NCBI RefSeq assembly: GCF_014633365.1
Contig: NW_026267104.1
Span: forward strand, 186,001-250,000
DNA length: 64,000 nt
From: Diospyros lotus
Lineage: Eukaryota; Streptophyta; Magnoliopsida; Ericales; Ebenaceae
Direction: 5' to 3'
Of this stretch, positions 36,523 to 48,659 are shown piece by piece; position 1 is the first letter of the stretch; each line of letters opens with the position of its first letter. A model generated the notes under the pieces. The model was not told the DNA's origin. It did no database searches and saw only the letters and a program-made list of their open reading frames with translations. Both the position numbers and the translations under genes were made by a program.

Positions 36523-37721
36523 AGGGTCCATTCACCTCTCATCTCCCAACCTTAGGCGTCTCACCAGACCCCAAGCGTCATAATGAGAGTTTTGATTAAC
36601 CCCTTATCCATCAATCATATGAACGGTCCTTTGGCCCTTCACAACTAGGACTTCTAACCCAAAGGCTCTCACACGCATATCTACGCATGCCCAACTCCTT
36701 AATCCCAAATCTGGATTCCCCTGGATTCTAGCTCGACTCACTTGGGATTTCCATCTCATACAAACACCCGTTAGGGTCCACTTGCCACATGCCTATCATT
36801 CCCAAGGGTAGACCTCGTCTCATCATGAAACCAACTAAGGTCCACTCATACCCTAGGCACATCCCCGCCGGGATCATTATAACAATACGATCACATCGCT
36901 TCACATACATCAAGCATCCCGACTCCCCTCAGAGTCCTTCCGAAATCTACTTACGTCATGCCTTCACTGGCCGTGACATACAAATGCATTACATGCACAC
37001 TGCCCACAGAGCTTTTCTGCAAGCAACCTTATTCCTAGTAGCTCGTCACATCGCCTGATGTCAAATCTTTTCCTTGGGCCTCGAGCTAACACCCATTTTA
37101 GCTCATTTTACCTCAAGCGTACATGCCTTACTGCACCACTTCCAAGGGATAACTCTATTCCCTCGAACATGCTTTGCAAATCCCTGACATAGGGACGCTC
37201 CACTAATCCCCTCCCGAACTAGTCATGCTTCGGCTTCGTGTCCCCACACGAGCCTCAACACTTCAATCTCAAGGAGCTCTCATCCCTAGAACACTTAATA
37301 TTACCCAAATTCACAAATTCAGGTTTCTTGACGCCACACCCACACTTGGGTTTTCGGTTCCTCATTGCTCAACCCGTATACCTCTCACAGGTATATCATC
37401 TCAATCGAGGGTATTTTCTCATCCCAAGAACAGGAATATCCGAACATACCATTTCAGGCCTCAATAACTCGACCCGATCCCTGAGGGTCCTCGATCCACA
37501 TGTCCAACTTTCAAGGTTATCGGACCAACCTTACATTGAAATCTCAAGATTTCAAATCGATTGTTCTCGACCCCAACTCAGCAGTTAAGACATTCGACTT
37601 ACTTCGAATCATGCCAGACATCCTCTATTCCAAAACTCCGACAATTACTCACATTAATCACTTAACCGACCACACTTAACACTTAAGCACGCTAGCCTTC
37701 CTCACTTATATAGCTAGCCAT
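36523..37721 (-). mobile_element. Internal region of the LTR-C element, truncated, non-coding
   Basis: About 1.2 kb between the end of the satellite and the PBS at 37722. In sense (minus) it is the region downstream of the PBS, where gag would lie. I find no convincing coding sequence. It is GC-richer than the satellite and stops without any recognisable element end at 36522, so the element is truncated there. Confidence 0.6.
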
Positions 37722-37733
37722 GCTCTGATACCA
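37722..37733 (-). other. tRNA-iMet primer-binding site of LTR-C element
   Basis: On the minus strand this reads TGGTATCAGAGC, the usual plant initiator-Met PBS, two bases from the LTR end GGGTCGTTACA. It sets the element on the minus strand. Confidence 0.88.
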
Positions 37734-40701
37734 ACTGTAACGACCCGCTCCCACTTACGGGTGCCACTGGTAAATAATCGACCAGATTACTCACCTATCA
37801 AACCACAACTGAAGGGTTGGACTATGTTTCAACAGGAAACGCCCTAGGTGGGAACTAGGCTTCGTCCTTCCCTTCGCTCCACTCAGGAATCGGTCCTAAC
37901 TCAATCAAGAAGACACAGCGGACTGAGACCCGAAACTCGAGTGAACTTCACCTCTCTTCAGCTCGCCCCATAGCAAGCCAGAGGTGACCCAGGCACAAAG
38001 CTAGCATACAAACACTTCGCTGAGTATTGGGGATTCATGAGAACATACCTCGCTGATCTTTACTCGATCCGAACTTGGCTTCAATAACCCAAGCCATATA
38101 TATAATGAACAATTTCACAATCATTTATCACTCTACGATGATTACAACAATTAGATACAACCAACTCTCAACAAGTATACATTTACTCACAAGGGTATAC
38201 ACACATCACACTACATGACTACATACAAGAGGTAATAAAATACAAAACTCAGGCAACACAGCTAGTTGCCACAACAGCCTCCTGGCGCCATCCCTGCTTG
38301 TATCCGGACTTGCATCATCTACACATGAGGTAAAACCTCATGAGTCATAAAGACTCAGTAAGGGTGCAATGCATGTAAATATGAGTATAATCATGTTTAT
38401 GTATGCCAAATGCATGCAAATGAGGCTAGGCTCACACATCCTCACAACCCACTAAGGTTTGAGGCATCAACCTATCAGCCCCCACCACTAGTCCTCCATA
38501 TGGCCACAGGTCCACTAGTTCTTGCATCACACAAGATATAACCACTACATGCCAATGCAACATAAAAACATTATCAAACACATTTACCAACTTGCAAGGC
38601 CACCTCCACATGGGGCCGTCCCTTACCTGGCTCGAAGCTTCATCTCCGCCTCGGCACGAATTCCAGCCTGAATCTCAAGTTCTTCTAGGATCATCGTCCT
38701 TCCGGTCGAACCTAGATGCAACCACACACAAAATCCCAACTCCATTAACCTCTGGCATTAAACCAATGCCCTCAATTACGCCGCACATCACCAAAATCAT
38801 CCATTAACTAATTTCAAATAACCCTCACACAGGGTTTAATCCAACTAATACTACATAATTCATTATCTCGCATAATGAAAATAATTAAATTAATTTACCT
38901 CAATTAATTCAAAAGAAATAATTAATTACCTCATTCAATTGGAAGGAAAAATTGGCCAATCGCCCACGCCGACGTTGCTTCTCGAGCTACCATCACATGC
39001 CCGAAATCCCATTCTCGAGCTTCCAGTATGCTCTACGAGCCTCAATATAATTTCCAGGACTTTTCCCCAATTTTCTGGAATTTTTCAGGATTTTTCATCT
39101 ATTTTTCAGAATTTCCATTTTTCTTTTTCTTTTCTATTTTTTTTCTTCTTTATTTTCTTTCCTCCTCTCCCGCGCAGCTACTGTTCATTGTCTTCAACCT
39201 TCCGTGCCTTCTTCTCCATTTGCTCTTCTTCTCTTTCACTTCTTCTCACGCACGAGCAGCTCCTTCTTCTTCCCCATCGCGTGCCTGCCTGCGTGCACCA
39301 CCGGCCACCCGCTGCCTGGCCTCCTTCGGTCGCCCCGTAACAGTTGCTCGTCGCCCACTTCGCTACTGCAACTGCTGCGCGCAGCCATGGCTGCGCTTGG
39401 CTGCTGCAACGGCAGCTTCGCAGCTGCCATGGCCGCGCTCCCGGCCCTCTCCGACACTTCCTTGCGCCCCTAAGCTTGTTGATGGTCTCCAGCGTGCGTC
39501 CCCTGACGCTGACCAGCAGCTGGAACAGCAGCGAAGCTGCTCCCAAGGCCGTTCGCCTTTGCTGCACCAGCCATCATCGGCTCTTCCAACGTCGCTGGTC
39601 ACCGCGGCCACCACAGGCTGCCTCTACGCGAGCCATCGCTACCATCAGTCTCTCCTCGAGCTCCATCATCGCTGCCATGGCTGCGTCTTCTCCAAGCAGC
39701 CCCTGCAACCAGCCAGCAACACTGCCATTCTTGGCCGGCCAGCTACCATCTCCCACAATCTCTCTCTCTATTTCACTCTCATTCACAAGCTCTCTCTCAT
39801 TTCTTCTCTGATCTCACTCTCCTCTGCATCTCCCTCTCTCATCCTGCTCCTCTCGGCCATTTCAAATGCCAGAGATGATAACATAGGAAGCTTCCTTGAA
39901 GCTTCCTCTCGTACGGGAGATACATACATATATATATGTATATTTATTGTAACGACCCATTAGAGGGCCCAATATTTATTCAGGAATTATTTAATTAATT
40001 ATTGAAGCATTGATTAAGAGATTTTGCCAATTAATTATTTAATGTGGCAATTTAGAGATTTTAAAGGAAAAGAATAGCATTTATTTCTTTTTAATGTTGG
40101 AGTTAAAGGAATTTGCCAAGGTGGCAATTTAGATTCTTAATTGAGAGAATAGTATTTAAATAGCATTTAAATGACATTTATTTTGTAGAAATTAAATGCA
40201 AGGGCATGAAGGTAATTTTGGACTTTTATTATTATTTGAGAGTTTTAATAATAATTTTTGTATTATTATTAATTAAGTGGGACTACGTATTTAAAGAAGA
40301 ATGAGAATCCATGTATGAGATGGAATTGGATTAAGAGTCTCCTAGTCCCAATAGGAGAAGGTTTTGAGAGTCTCAAAGTTCAATTGGGAGAGGGATTCCA
40401 AGTTATAAAAGGAAAGGGATCTAGGACTTTATGTCTATATATAGAGCCCATAGCTTAGCTTTTCTTCACATTATGTGAAGAACAGAAAGGCCAAGAGATA
40501 GTAGAGGCTTGCTAGAGTCTTCAGGATCGCTCTAGGGTTCGATCAGTGAGTTCTATCAGGCAAGTATTCTTCCTGTATTCCCTTCCATTACAGGTTTATA
40601 TCAGTTTTTCAGATTATTCCAGTTCTTCATTGAGTTCTTAGATTTTATATCAGTAAGTAGAGACATATATATATATATGCGTATAACAGTGAAGTTATGA
40701 G

Positions 40702-41361
40702 CAAGTTTCATTAATCCTTATCCATTTTGGATTGCAAGTTCCATTAATCCTTATCCATTTTGGATTGCAAGTTCCATTAATCCTAATCCATTTTGGATTG
40801 CAAGTTCTATTAATCCTCATCCATTTTGGATTGCAAGTTTCAGTAATCCTAATCCATTTTGGATTGCAAGTTCTATTAATCCTCATCCATTTTGGATTGC
40901 AAGTTCCAGTAATCCTTATCCATTTTGGATTGCAAGTTCCATTAATCCTTATCCATTTTGGGTTGCAAGTTTCAGTAATCCTAATCCATTTTGGATTGCA
41001 AGTTCTATTAATCCTCATCCATTTTGGATTGCAAGTTCCAGTAATCCTTATCCATTTTGGATTGCAAGTTCCAATAATCCTTATCCATTTTGGATTGCAA
41101 GTTCTATAAATCCTTATCCTTTTTGGATTGCAAGTTTTATTAATCCTCATCCATTTTGGATTGCAAGTTCCAGTAATCCTTATCCATTTTGGATTGCAAG
41201 TTCTATTAATCCTCATCCATTTTGGATTGCAAGTTCCAGTAATCCTTATCCATTTTGGATTGCAAGTTCTATTAATCCTTATCCATTTTGGATTGCAAGT
41301 TCTATTAATCCTTATCCATTTTGGATTGCAAGTTCTATTAATCCTTATCCATTTTGGATTG
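40702..41361. repeat. 33-bp minisatellite in LTR-B, 20 units
   Basis: Twenty units of 33 bp with CAAGTTC, TTAATCCTTATCC and ATTTTGGATTG. Because 33 is a multiple of three, both strands give long open frames with an 11-residue repeat. These are artefacts. The second LTR-B copy has 17 units (61268-61828). Confidence 0.95.
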
Positions 41362-41385
41362 CAAGTTCTATTACTCTAAGTTCTA

Positions 41386-41745
41386 ATATCCGGATACCTT
41401 GTATCGTATCCGGATGTATCTAAAGTTCTTCAAGTATGATATCCGAATGGTTTGTTTATACATCCGAAAAGGTCAAGATAATATCCAGATGTCTCGCCTG
41501 ATATCCGGATGCCTCCCTCAAAAGTTGAATTTTTCATTCGAATAGTCCCCAGTTATATCTGAATGCATCAGTGAGATATCCGGAGAACCAAAATCATATC
41601 CGGATGTCCTAGTTCATATCCGAATACTTCCCAGCATATCCGAATAGCTTCTTCTTTGAATGTCAGTGTATCCGGATGAGCCTTCTTCATATCTGGATGT
41701 CTTTCTTCTTATCCTGATATCCTTTCTGATATCCGGATGACTTTT
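41386..41745. repeat. Cluster of ATCCGGAT palindromes in LTR-B
   Basis: About fourteen copies or near-copies of ATATCCGGATG at irregular 20-40 bp intervals. Variants are mostly C-to-T or G-to-A changes (ATCCGAAT, ATCTGGAT, ATCCAGAT). The core ATCCGGAT is an 8-bp palindrome. The cluster is repeated in LTR-B copy 2 (61853-62212). Confidence 0.8.
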
Positions 41746-43347
41746 CCAGAAATCTAATTTAGCTTCCAGTGAGTCCTAATTCAAGTTTAATTCAATCAAT
41801 ATATTCAATACCTTCCAACATTGAATTTATAAGCCAGAACATGACAAGTTAATCATACCCATACCATAAATCATAATTCATAGAATCTTTGTATTCCAAT
41901 ATATAGATGAAGATCATATCATGTTCAGCATTATTTTATTTTGACAAGATCAGCATTATTTTGTGAGATTATGTGCATACATTTTGGTATGAGCATTGAG
42001 CATGACTTTATATGGAGCACTACATATCGTGTGCCAGCATTTATGTGAGCATTGCATTGCATTATGCGCGCTAGGCGGCTTGTCCGCGGGGATCCCATCA
42101 GTTTCAGTTTCAGCTCAGTTTATGAGTTGCTCGCCTGGTGGCAACCAGGGGGCTAGGGGCTTTGCCCACAGTATGTGCTTACAGTTTTTATGTATGCAGG
42201 TTTCAGATCAGACAGGTATGTATTATTATCAGATTATGTGGGCCTATGAGCCAAAGTTGCATACCTGCATTTAGTTTACAGTTTATGTGCATTACATTTT
42301 TATGAATGCAATCAGACAGTGATTATACAGTACAAGTTTAGTCAGTTATTTATCAGTATCGATATTCTTCGATTCAGCTTCAGTATTCTTTCCAGCTTAT
42401 TACTTGCTGAGCTTTTGTAGCTCACCTTGTACTCTTCACCCCTCCAGGTTCTAACAGGGGAGTATCAGATGTGGGGCCTAGTAGCAGTGTTCAGTAGTGT
42501 GTGTACGTGGAGCCGCTCAAGATAAAAGATGTCTGGGAGTCTGTTGAGTTCTATAGAGTTTTCTTAGATTAGATCTTATTTTATATTTCAGTTGAGGGAT
42601 TGTCCCTCAGTAAGAGTTTATGCATTTCAGTTTGTATTGACTATGAGTTTTTATTCCAATTGATTGAGATGTTCAGTCATGGTATCAGATTTCAGATTAT
42701 CAGTTAGTTTATTTTATTTTTCCCATAGCACCTCTTCTCGGGCAGTTCTAGGAGAGGGGGTGTTACATTTATACTAATTACACAATAGCCCCTCAATTTC
42801 CTAATTCCACTTAAGAGAATTGATAATTACACTTGGGGGATTTTATAATTACACTTGGACCCTCCCAAGATTTTAATTAATTTCCCACAAGCCACTAAAA
42901 CATTAATTCTCCAAAATTAATAATTTGACTTTTACTCGATAAAGCCAATTTCGTCCCTATGCCTGCACGGGACCTTAATTTGCCCCGAAAACACTTAAGG
43001 GTTGCCTTACTCAGAAAATCGAACCACCCCTAGGGTCCCCTTAGCTTCCAGGAGGTCCCCTTCAATTACTCGGTAATGGCACCCACTCGGGCTTATACAA
43101 AATTTATTTTGAAATTTATTCCCGATCGAACCGCTTCCAGCGTCATTAATCTCATCTCATGACGCTCATCAATCTTTTACCCTCTTCCCTGGACATCGAA
43201 GTCCCGAGGCATTCCCAGCCGCCAATTCGGTAAATTTCATTAATAAATTACTCGAAATTGACTTTTGGCCTTCCCGGACCACCCGAGGCCCTGTCGAAAT
43301 AGTCAAAACTTATTTATTTTCAATACTATGTAATACTGGGTATTACA

Positions 43348-44986
43348 GCTAGGATGCATTCTTGAAGTGTGGGGAAACTAGTATAAAATGGAATGAAGGG
43401 AAGTCTTCTCTTCCTTTGGCCATTTGGGGAGAAAAATGAAGAAGGGAGGAAATAATGAAGAAGATAGAAAGAAAGTGAAGAAGGAATCAAGGTAAGTTTC
43501 CTTCTTCCTCCCTTTATCTAGTGTTTTTGTATGCAAAGAAAGTGAATCCTTGTTTGAATGCCATCTTAGATGGGAGAAAATGAAGATGGAAGCTCTCTTG
43601 AAATGGAGATTTAAATATTCAAGAAGAGGTAAGGGATGGCCCCATGGGAGGGTGGCCTTGCAATGGGTGGTAAATATGTTTCAATAATGTATATGTTGCA
43701 TTTGGCATGTTCTTTTATGTTCATGAGACATATGGCCATAGGTTAGTATGAGAACATGGTTGAAATGGTGGGTTGATACCTCTAACCTTGGAGGGTTGAG
43801 AAGGCAAAGAAACCTAGCCACACTTGCATGCATTTGGCATCATATAACTTGTTATGTTCATATTTATTTTGCATTGCACCCTTATTGAGCTTAATAGCTC
43901 ATGAGGTTTTTACCCTCACATGTAGGTTGTGAAAGCATGATAAAGTCAAGGCCAAGTGAAATGGCATGGGAAGGCATGGAAGAAGATTCAAGTGTATATT
44001 TTGGCTTATGGAAGCTTATGTGTTTGATTTATGTAATGTAAATGTGTTGCTAGTTGAAGTGTATGTTGTATTTATACAATGAGATAGTGGCTTATGGCAC
44101 ATTGGTGCCTAGGTTGAGTGAGGTCTCATTTTGGTGTGTGTTGTGAGAAACACTAAGAAGTTAAATCATATGGGTTTGTTGGAAAAATAGTGGGTATTTG
44201 GTGTATGTTGTGTGATATTCAAGAGGTGGTTTAAGCCTTAATTTTGGAGAAAAAGAGGCTAAAATTTATGGAAAGTGAAGTGTTTTATTTAAGTTATTTT
44301 TCTGGAAAATATGGGTTTAAATGCCCAAGAAAAAAAAAAGAAATGAAGTGTGTAAGTGCTGCAGATGCAGCAGCAGGGGGGCAGCAGCCTCGCGCGCGCA
44401 GGCCATGCGCACATGCAGGCGCGCGCGGCCGTGCACAGGCAGGCGCACGGCTAGCTGTGCGGCTAGGGCCCCGCGCGGGCCCCGGGGCACTCCGTGGGCC
44501 CCGCCGACCGAAATGTTTTTTAAAAAATTGGATTTTTGGGGAGTTTGGGCCATTTCTTAATTGATTTTGGGCCCCGGAGGAATTTTCAAAATAAAGGGAT
44601 TTTTCGGGCATTTTTGGAGAAAATGCTGAAAATTTGGAAAATTGAAAATTTGAGTTTTTCCTCCAAAATTAGTAATCAATCAATGGATTGATTTAAATGG
44701 TGATTTATGGAGCCCGGTAAAATTCTTGGATGGAAAAGAATTAAATAAAAATGAGAAAATGGCGATTGGGCGTTTGAAGGAGTTTTTCTTTATTAGCATA
44801 TGCGGTGTGGTTAAAGCCCAATTCTGCTAGTGAATCCTGGGGTTCAGGGAAGGGAAGGACGAGCCTAGTTCCCACCTAGGGCATTTCGTCTTGAAACATG
44901 GTCCACCCTTTACCTAAGGCCGGGCAGGTGGACAATTCGGGTGATTATTCACGAGTAACACCCGTAAGTGGGAGCGGGGCGTTACA
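43348..44986 (+). mobile_element. Truncated LTR of family C, plus orientation
   Basis: Its right part matches LTR-C read in reverse: GCCTAGTTCCCACCTAGGGC, then ACCCGTAAGTGGGAGCGGG, and the end GGCGTTACA. An internal block with TTGCATGCATTTGGCAT, GCATTGCACCCTTA and CTCATGAGGTTTT also matches. The two copies are clearly diverged. A GC-rich block (44355-44510) carries open frames on both strands that are composition artefacts. It lacks the TG start and abuts the LTR-C element directly, so the element at 37736 probably inserted into or recombined with this LTR. Confidence 0.75.
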
Positions 44987-46629
44987 CAAGTGTTGCTGCC
45001 TCGGGTGGATTTCAACCCTACGTCAGCCTTCAAGCGTTGAGAGGTAAAATAACTAAACCCCCTATGGCAAGGTTTGGTTTTGATATGCATATAGACATTG
45101 AAAACGAGTCTTGCAAGGTGTTTTCGTTCTTATTTCCGCTGCCGTGTTTAATTTTTTATTTTTTATTTTTTTTTGAAAATGGCTTAAACCCTTGCAATGA
45201 TACTCCAATAGTTGGTGTTTCTCTTTAGTGGTATCAGAGCCTTGGCCTGTTTCCATGTTCTATGCATTTGTTTGTGTGATTTGGATGAGTTTTAGGTGAG
45301 TTTGCTAACTATTTTTGAAGTTGCAGCATCTAAATGTTGACAGTGTATGCAGGGACTGTCGATAGTTTAGAGCAAACCTAGAAACTTTCGACAGTTTCAG
45401 CATAGACTATCAATGGTTTCAAGCATAATTTTGCTATTTTTTAGTTTTTGGTTATTATTTCGATGCAATGAGATTGCTATGATATAAAACTGATTAATGC
45501 TCGTGATCTAAGATATCAGTGACCCAAAAAATGATGCATATCACATTAACAAGATTATTAATTAAAATTGTCATAATATTAAATGAGATTAAAATGGGAG
45601 GGTGATCATGGACTTGCACAATATGATTGTGTTGATGTGTGAATGAATGGATGAATGTTATAGGTATTTAATGGTCTGTAATAATTGTTTTTCATTTTGT
45701 TTTGGGGAATGTAATGAGACATAAGTCTTCTTGTATTTTTATTTTAGTAGCAAAAATGTATAGTATAAATTTCTTGTAAAATGAAGGAGCCATCAAGAGT
45801 TGGTGACCCAAGCAGTAAGAAGGCTGCAAGGAATTTTCCCATTAGATGGGTGTTGCTCGCTTTGGAGTTTAGTTCCTCAAAATGCTATTAATTAAATCTT
45901 GAGGCTCGGATTTAATCAATTAGCAAAAGTCCATGATCACCCTACTTTGTATGAATGCATGAGTGTATGTATGAGATACATAAAAGGAAAACTTAATTCA
46001 TGTGCAAAGTGTAAACTCAAAAGTGAATTGTGAATTTATTTTTGAATGCATGAGTTTATTTGTGTAAGAGATACATAAAGGGAAAACTTAAATGCATGCT
46101 CAAAGCAAAAAAATCTCTGAAAATAAATTATGAATTTATTTTGAATGCATGAATTTTATTTGTGTATGAGATACATAAAGGAAAAACTTAAATGCATGTG
46201 CAAAGTGAGACCTTTTAAAAAAGAGACTAAAATCTTTCCAAATGTGCAAAATATTAGATACGATAAATAAGATTTATCGTGACCCTCCATTGTCGTAGGA
46301 ATTCGTCTCCCAATTGGGGTGTACCCAACATACCACCAAAGAGTTGAGGGTGCATTTTATGAGGGTTGATTGAATTTCCTATCTAAGCATGAGATATTGC
46401 CTGTTACCCCACACGAATATGGCCAATATACCATCAAATTGTTGAGGTCATAGACGTTTCAAGTGGATCGTTAGCTGAGATGATGGGTCTTGTCTATGTA
46501 TGTCACTCTCCAACATACCACCAAAGCGTAAAGGAATAGGTGACATATGGGTTAGTGGATCAAACCTCACATGAGATGTGATAGGCAAGAGTTGCCTACT
46601 CAAATATGTGGGTATCCCAACATACCACC
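44987..46629 (+). mobile_element. Unclassified LTR-element internal region with PBS-like site, non-coding
   Basis: TGGTATCAGAGCC at 45230 resembles a tRNA-iMet PBS, but the sequence before it (TTTCTCTTTAG) is not a standard CA end and no LTR boundary is visible. Downstream are three ~91-99-bp repeats (starting 45952, 46043 and 46142) with GAGATACATAAA and AACTTAA. They are followed by four copies of CCAACATACCACCAAAG-like sequence (about 46327, 46420, 46512 and 46617). No coding sequence found. The last repeat is split by the insertion at 46630 and resumes at 55843. Confidence 0.55.
45952..46205. repeat. Three ~95-bp degenerate tandem repeats
   Basis: TGAATGCATGA starts each unit (45952, 46043 and 46142), and each contains GAGATACATAAA and a GCAAAG end. 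The period varies from 91 to 99 bp. Confidence 0.75.
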
Positions 46630-47374
46630 TGTAATACCCGAGAAATTATTAAGAGTATAAATGATATTTGATGAATGGTACAAGTGGAATTATCAAAAGA
46701 ATAAGGCTTTAGGACACACTAACGCAGTCTTAGATGATTAAATCAGTCGGAGGGAGTAACCCGGACCTTAGATAGCTAAAGAAAATTATACAGTATCGAC
46801 AAGTGATTCGAATTATGATTTTTAGTAATGAAAGAAGTGGGATCGGGAACAGTTTTCGGTACAGCTGTCGACCGGGCTGAGAAAACCGAATCGACGTAGG
46901 AAACGTCCAGAAGATGAACGGAGCACGTCAAGGACTAGTATTTAATGTGTAGAACAACCCTTAAGCGATTTCGGGTTGAATCAAATGGATTTAAGGTCAA
47001 TTTAACCAATCGGGCCTAAGTGTAATTTTCTAATTTTGCCCGAGGGAGGTCAAAACGGTAATCTTTCAGGAGTCTTGAGGGTCAAATGAGATGTACTAAA
47101 CTTGTGGGACTTAGAGGTATATTTGGATTTATCAGGGGAGTTGTAAAAAGGGTAGAATTGTCATTTGAAGAAAACAGGGGTCAAAATGCAAAAAATGGAA
47201 AATGGCATAGTGTGAACGCAAAGGGATTTCGGCCGCCGCACTGCCACCGCACGTGGAGGCCGTTTCCAGCGATGGGACGGCCGAGGCTTGCTTAGGGAAG
47301 GTTGTATACGGCCAGGAGAACACTTGGGGACCAAGCTTGGCCGTTGATTGGTCGGAAAAAGCTCGGATTTTTGA

Positions 47375-47383
47375 TATAAATAG
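47375..47383 (+). promoter_or_regulatory. TATA box in LARD 5' LTR
   Basis: TTTGATATAAATAGAGGCC is a strong TATA context. Start of transcription is expected ~30 bp downstream. The 3' LTR has the same box at 54172-54180. Confidence 0.6.
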
Positions 47384-48354
47384 AGGCCGCGAGTTCGAGC
47401 TTTTGAAGCGTAAATCGATTGAGTTTTTGAATGATTTTGAGCGAGTGATTAAGGGGCTTTTGGTCACGAGGCATCAAGGATCGCTTTGGGCTCGATTTGA
47501 AGCATTTTGGTGCATGTTTGAGGGCTAATCGAAATCGGCCGAGGGTTAGAGGCGGACCGCGCAAGCCGGACCTGTAAATCGATTTTTGAAGGCCTCAACG
47601 ATGTTGTTTCAGCCTGATTTTGGTGCCATTGGGATCGATTCTTCAAGAGCTTCAAGGGGGTACCGGTTTTGCAGCCATCGGAGCAACCGCCGGTGATCGG
47701 TCTTGAGGAAGAAGACGATGCGCGTGGCTGCACGCTCCAGCTTCCACGCGCAGACACGCGCCAGGCGCGTGAGGGCGCGTGTGATAAGGGCATTTTGGTA
47801 TTTTTCTTCCAGTATTTTTAATTAATTATTTGAGGATTTATTGTGTTGAAATATTTCGGAAAATAGTTGAATAAATAATTATTTTGGAATTATCGAAGAG
47901 AAAATTGGGAGAAAATAGAGAAAATTATGGAAAATTGAGGAAAATGGATTTTAATGCTTCCTTAATTAAATATGGTGTTTAGGAAGTATTGTGGCTCGAG
48001 GTTGAGTATAAGTTCAAGCATTTGGGATTTGGCATGCAAGCCGAGGCGTTGCACGAGGATCGAGGCGATCTGAATACATTCGAGGTGAGTGGTTTGATTC
48101 CAGCTTTTCCTTGTCTTGGAAGTGTTTTTAGGTGCTTGTGGTGGGTTCTAGTGAGCGATTATACCCTCCTAGACATAGATTGTTTTACAAGGCTTTTACT
48201 TAAGATCATTGTGTCGATATTTGCTACATTGCATTAACTGTTTATTTTTAAAATATTGGTGCATGGCGTGTAAATTTTCATATCATGTGGGGTCAAGTCT
48301 AATTGCATCATTGGGTCCATATGGGGCGGTATGGGGTCTACTTGAGATTGGGAC

Positions 48355-48498
48355 AATGTTAATCCAGGTGAACGTGTGTCACACTGGGGCACTCGAGGGA
48401 ATAATGTTAAACCAGGTGAACGGGTGTCACGACGGTGCACCCGAGGGATTAACGTTGGACCAGGTGAACTTGTGCCACAGTGGGACATTCGAGGGATT
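48355..48498. repeat. Three 48-bp tandem repeats in LARD LTR
   Basis: Units start AATGTTAATCCAGGTGAAC at 48355, 48403 and 48451, each containing a GTG(T/C)CAC-like box and a CGAGGGA end. The same triplet is in the 3' LTR at 55152-55295. Confidence 0.85.
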
Positions 48499-48638
48499 AA
48501 GTATGTCAAGGTGATATCTCGAGTTAGACGTGTCTTGCATGTTGTCGTATAGTATGTCATGTTCGTATGTCTTTCATGCATTGTATAACTGTTTCATACC
48601 TTCACTTAGATGTTTATCATCTAATCTGGGCTATGCCC

Positions 48639-48659
48639 CTGGAACGTTTAATGTTCCAG
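48639..48659. promoter_or_regulatory. Inverted repeat CTGGAAC...GTTCCAG
   Basis: A near-perfect palindrome with arms CTGGAAC and GTTCCAG around a short GTTTAAT-like centre. It is present in both LARD LTRs (also 55436-55456) and conserved in the otherwise diverged solo LTR at 56958-56978. Confidence 0.55.

Larger units (their letters stand above)
39948..42767 (+). mobile_element. Solo LTR, family B (2.8 kb), nested in LTR-C
   Basis: Ends are TGTAACGACCC and GGGGGTGTTACA, flanked by the 5-bp duplication TTTAT (39943-39947 and 42768-42772). The GGGTGTTACA end is common in Ty3/gypsy Tekay/Del-type LTRs. It holds a 33-bp minisatellite (40702-41361) and a cluster of ATCCGGAT palindromes (41386-41745). 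A second, truncated copy lies at 60508-62424. With one LTR and an exact TSD, it is a solo LTR. Confidence 0.9.
37736..43347 (-). mobile_element. LTR of family C, split by a nested solo LTR
   Basis: Edges are TGTAACGACCCGC at 37736 and GGGTATTACA at 43347. Removing the nested LTR-B (39948-42767) and one TTTAT copy leaves ~2.8 kb. Sense is minus, from TGTAATACCC to GGGTCGTTACA, ending next to the PBS. The segment 39160-39900 is GC-rich and full of CT and GCTGC runs with overlapping open frames on several strands, and looks like transcribed leader, not protein-coding sequence. The family also occurs in opposite orientation at 43348-44986. Confidence 0.8.

Noticed and set aside
39028..39963. 311-codon open frame and several overlapping ones on both strands in LTR-C
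   Set aside because: GC- and CT-rich low-complexity leader sequence inside an LTR, interrupted at its end by the LTR-B insertion; no domain recognised.
40695..41216. Long open frames with an 11-residue repeat on both strands (also 61261-61846)
   Set aside because: They come from a 33-bp minisatellite whose period is divisible by three.
44244..44564. Overlapping open frames in a GC-rich block
   Set aside because: Open on several frames of both strands, as expected from base composition; inside a truncated LTR.
45229..45241. TGGTATCAGAGC taken as proof of an LTR boundary just to its left
   Set aside because: The preceding bases do not end in CA, and the nearest LTR end (44986) is ~240 bp away, so only a PBS-like site is claimed.
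47086..47528. Open frames repeated at 53883-54325
   Set aside because: Duplicated because they lie in the two LTRs of one element; overlapping on both strands and without recognisable domains.
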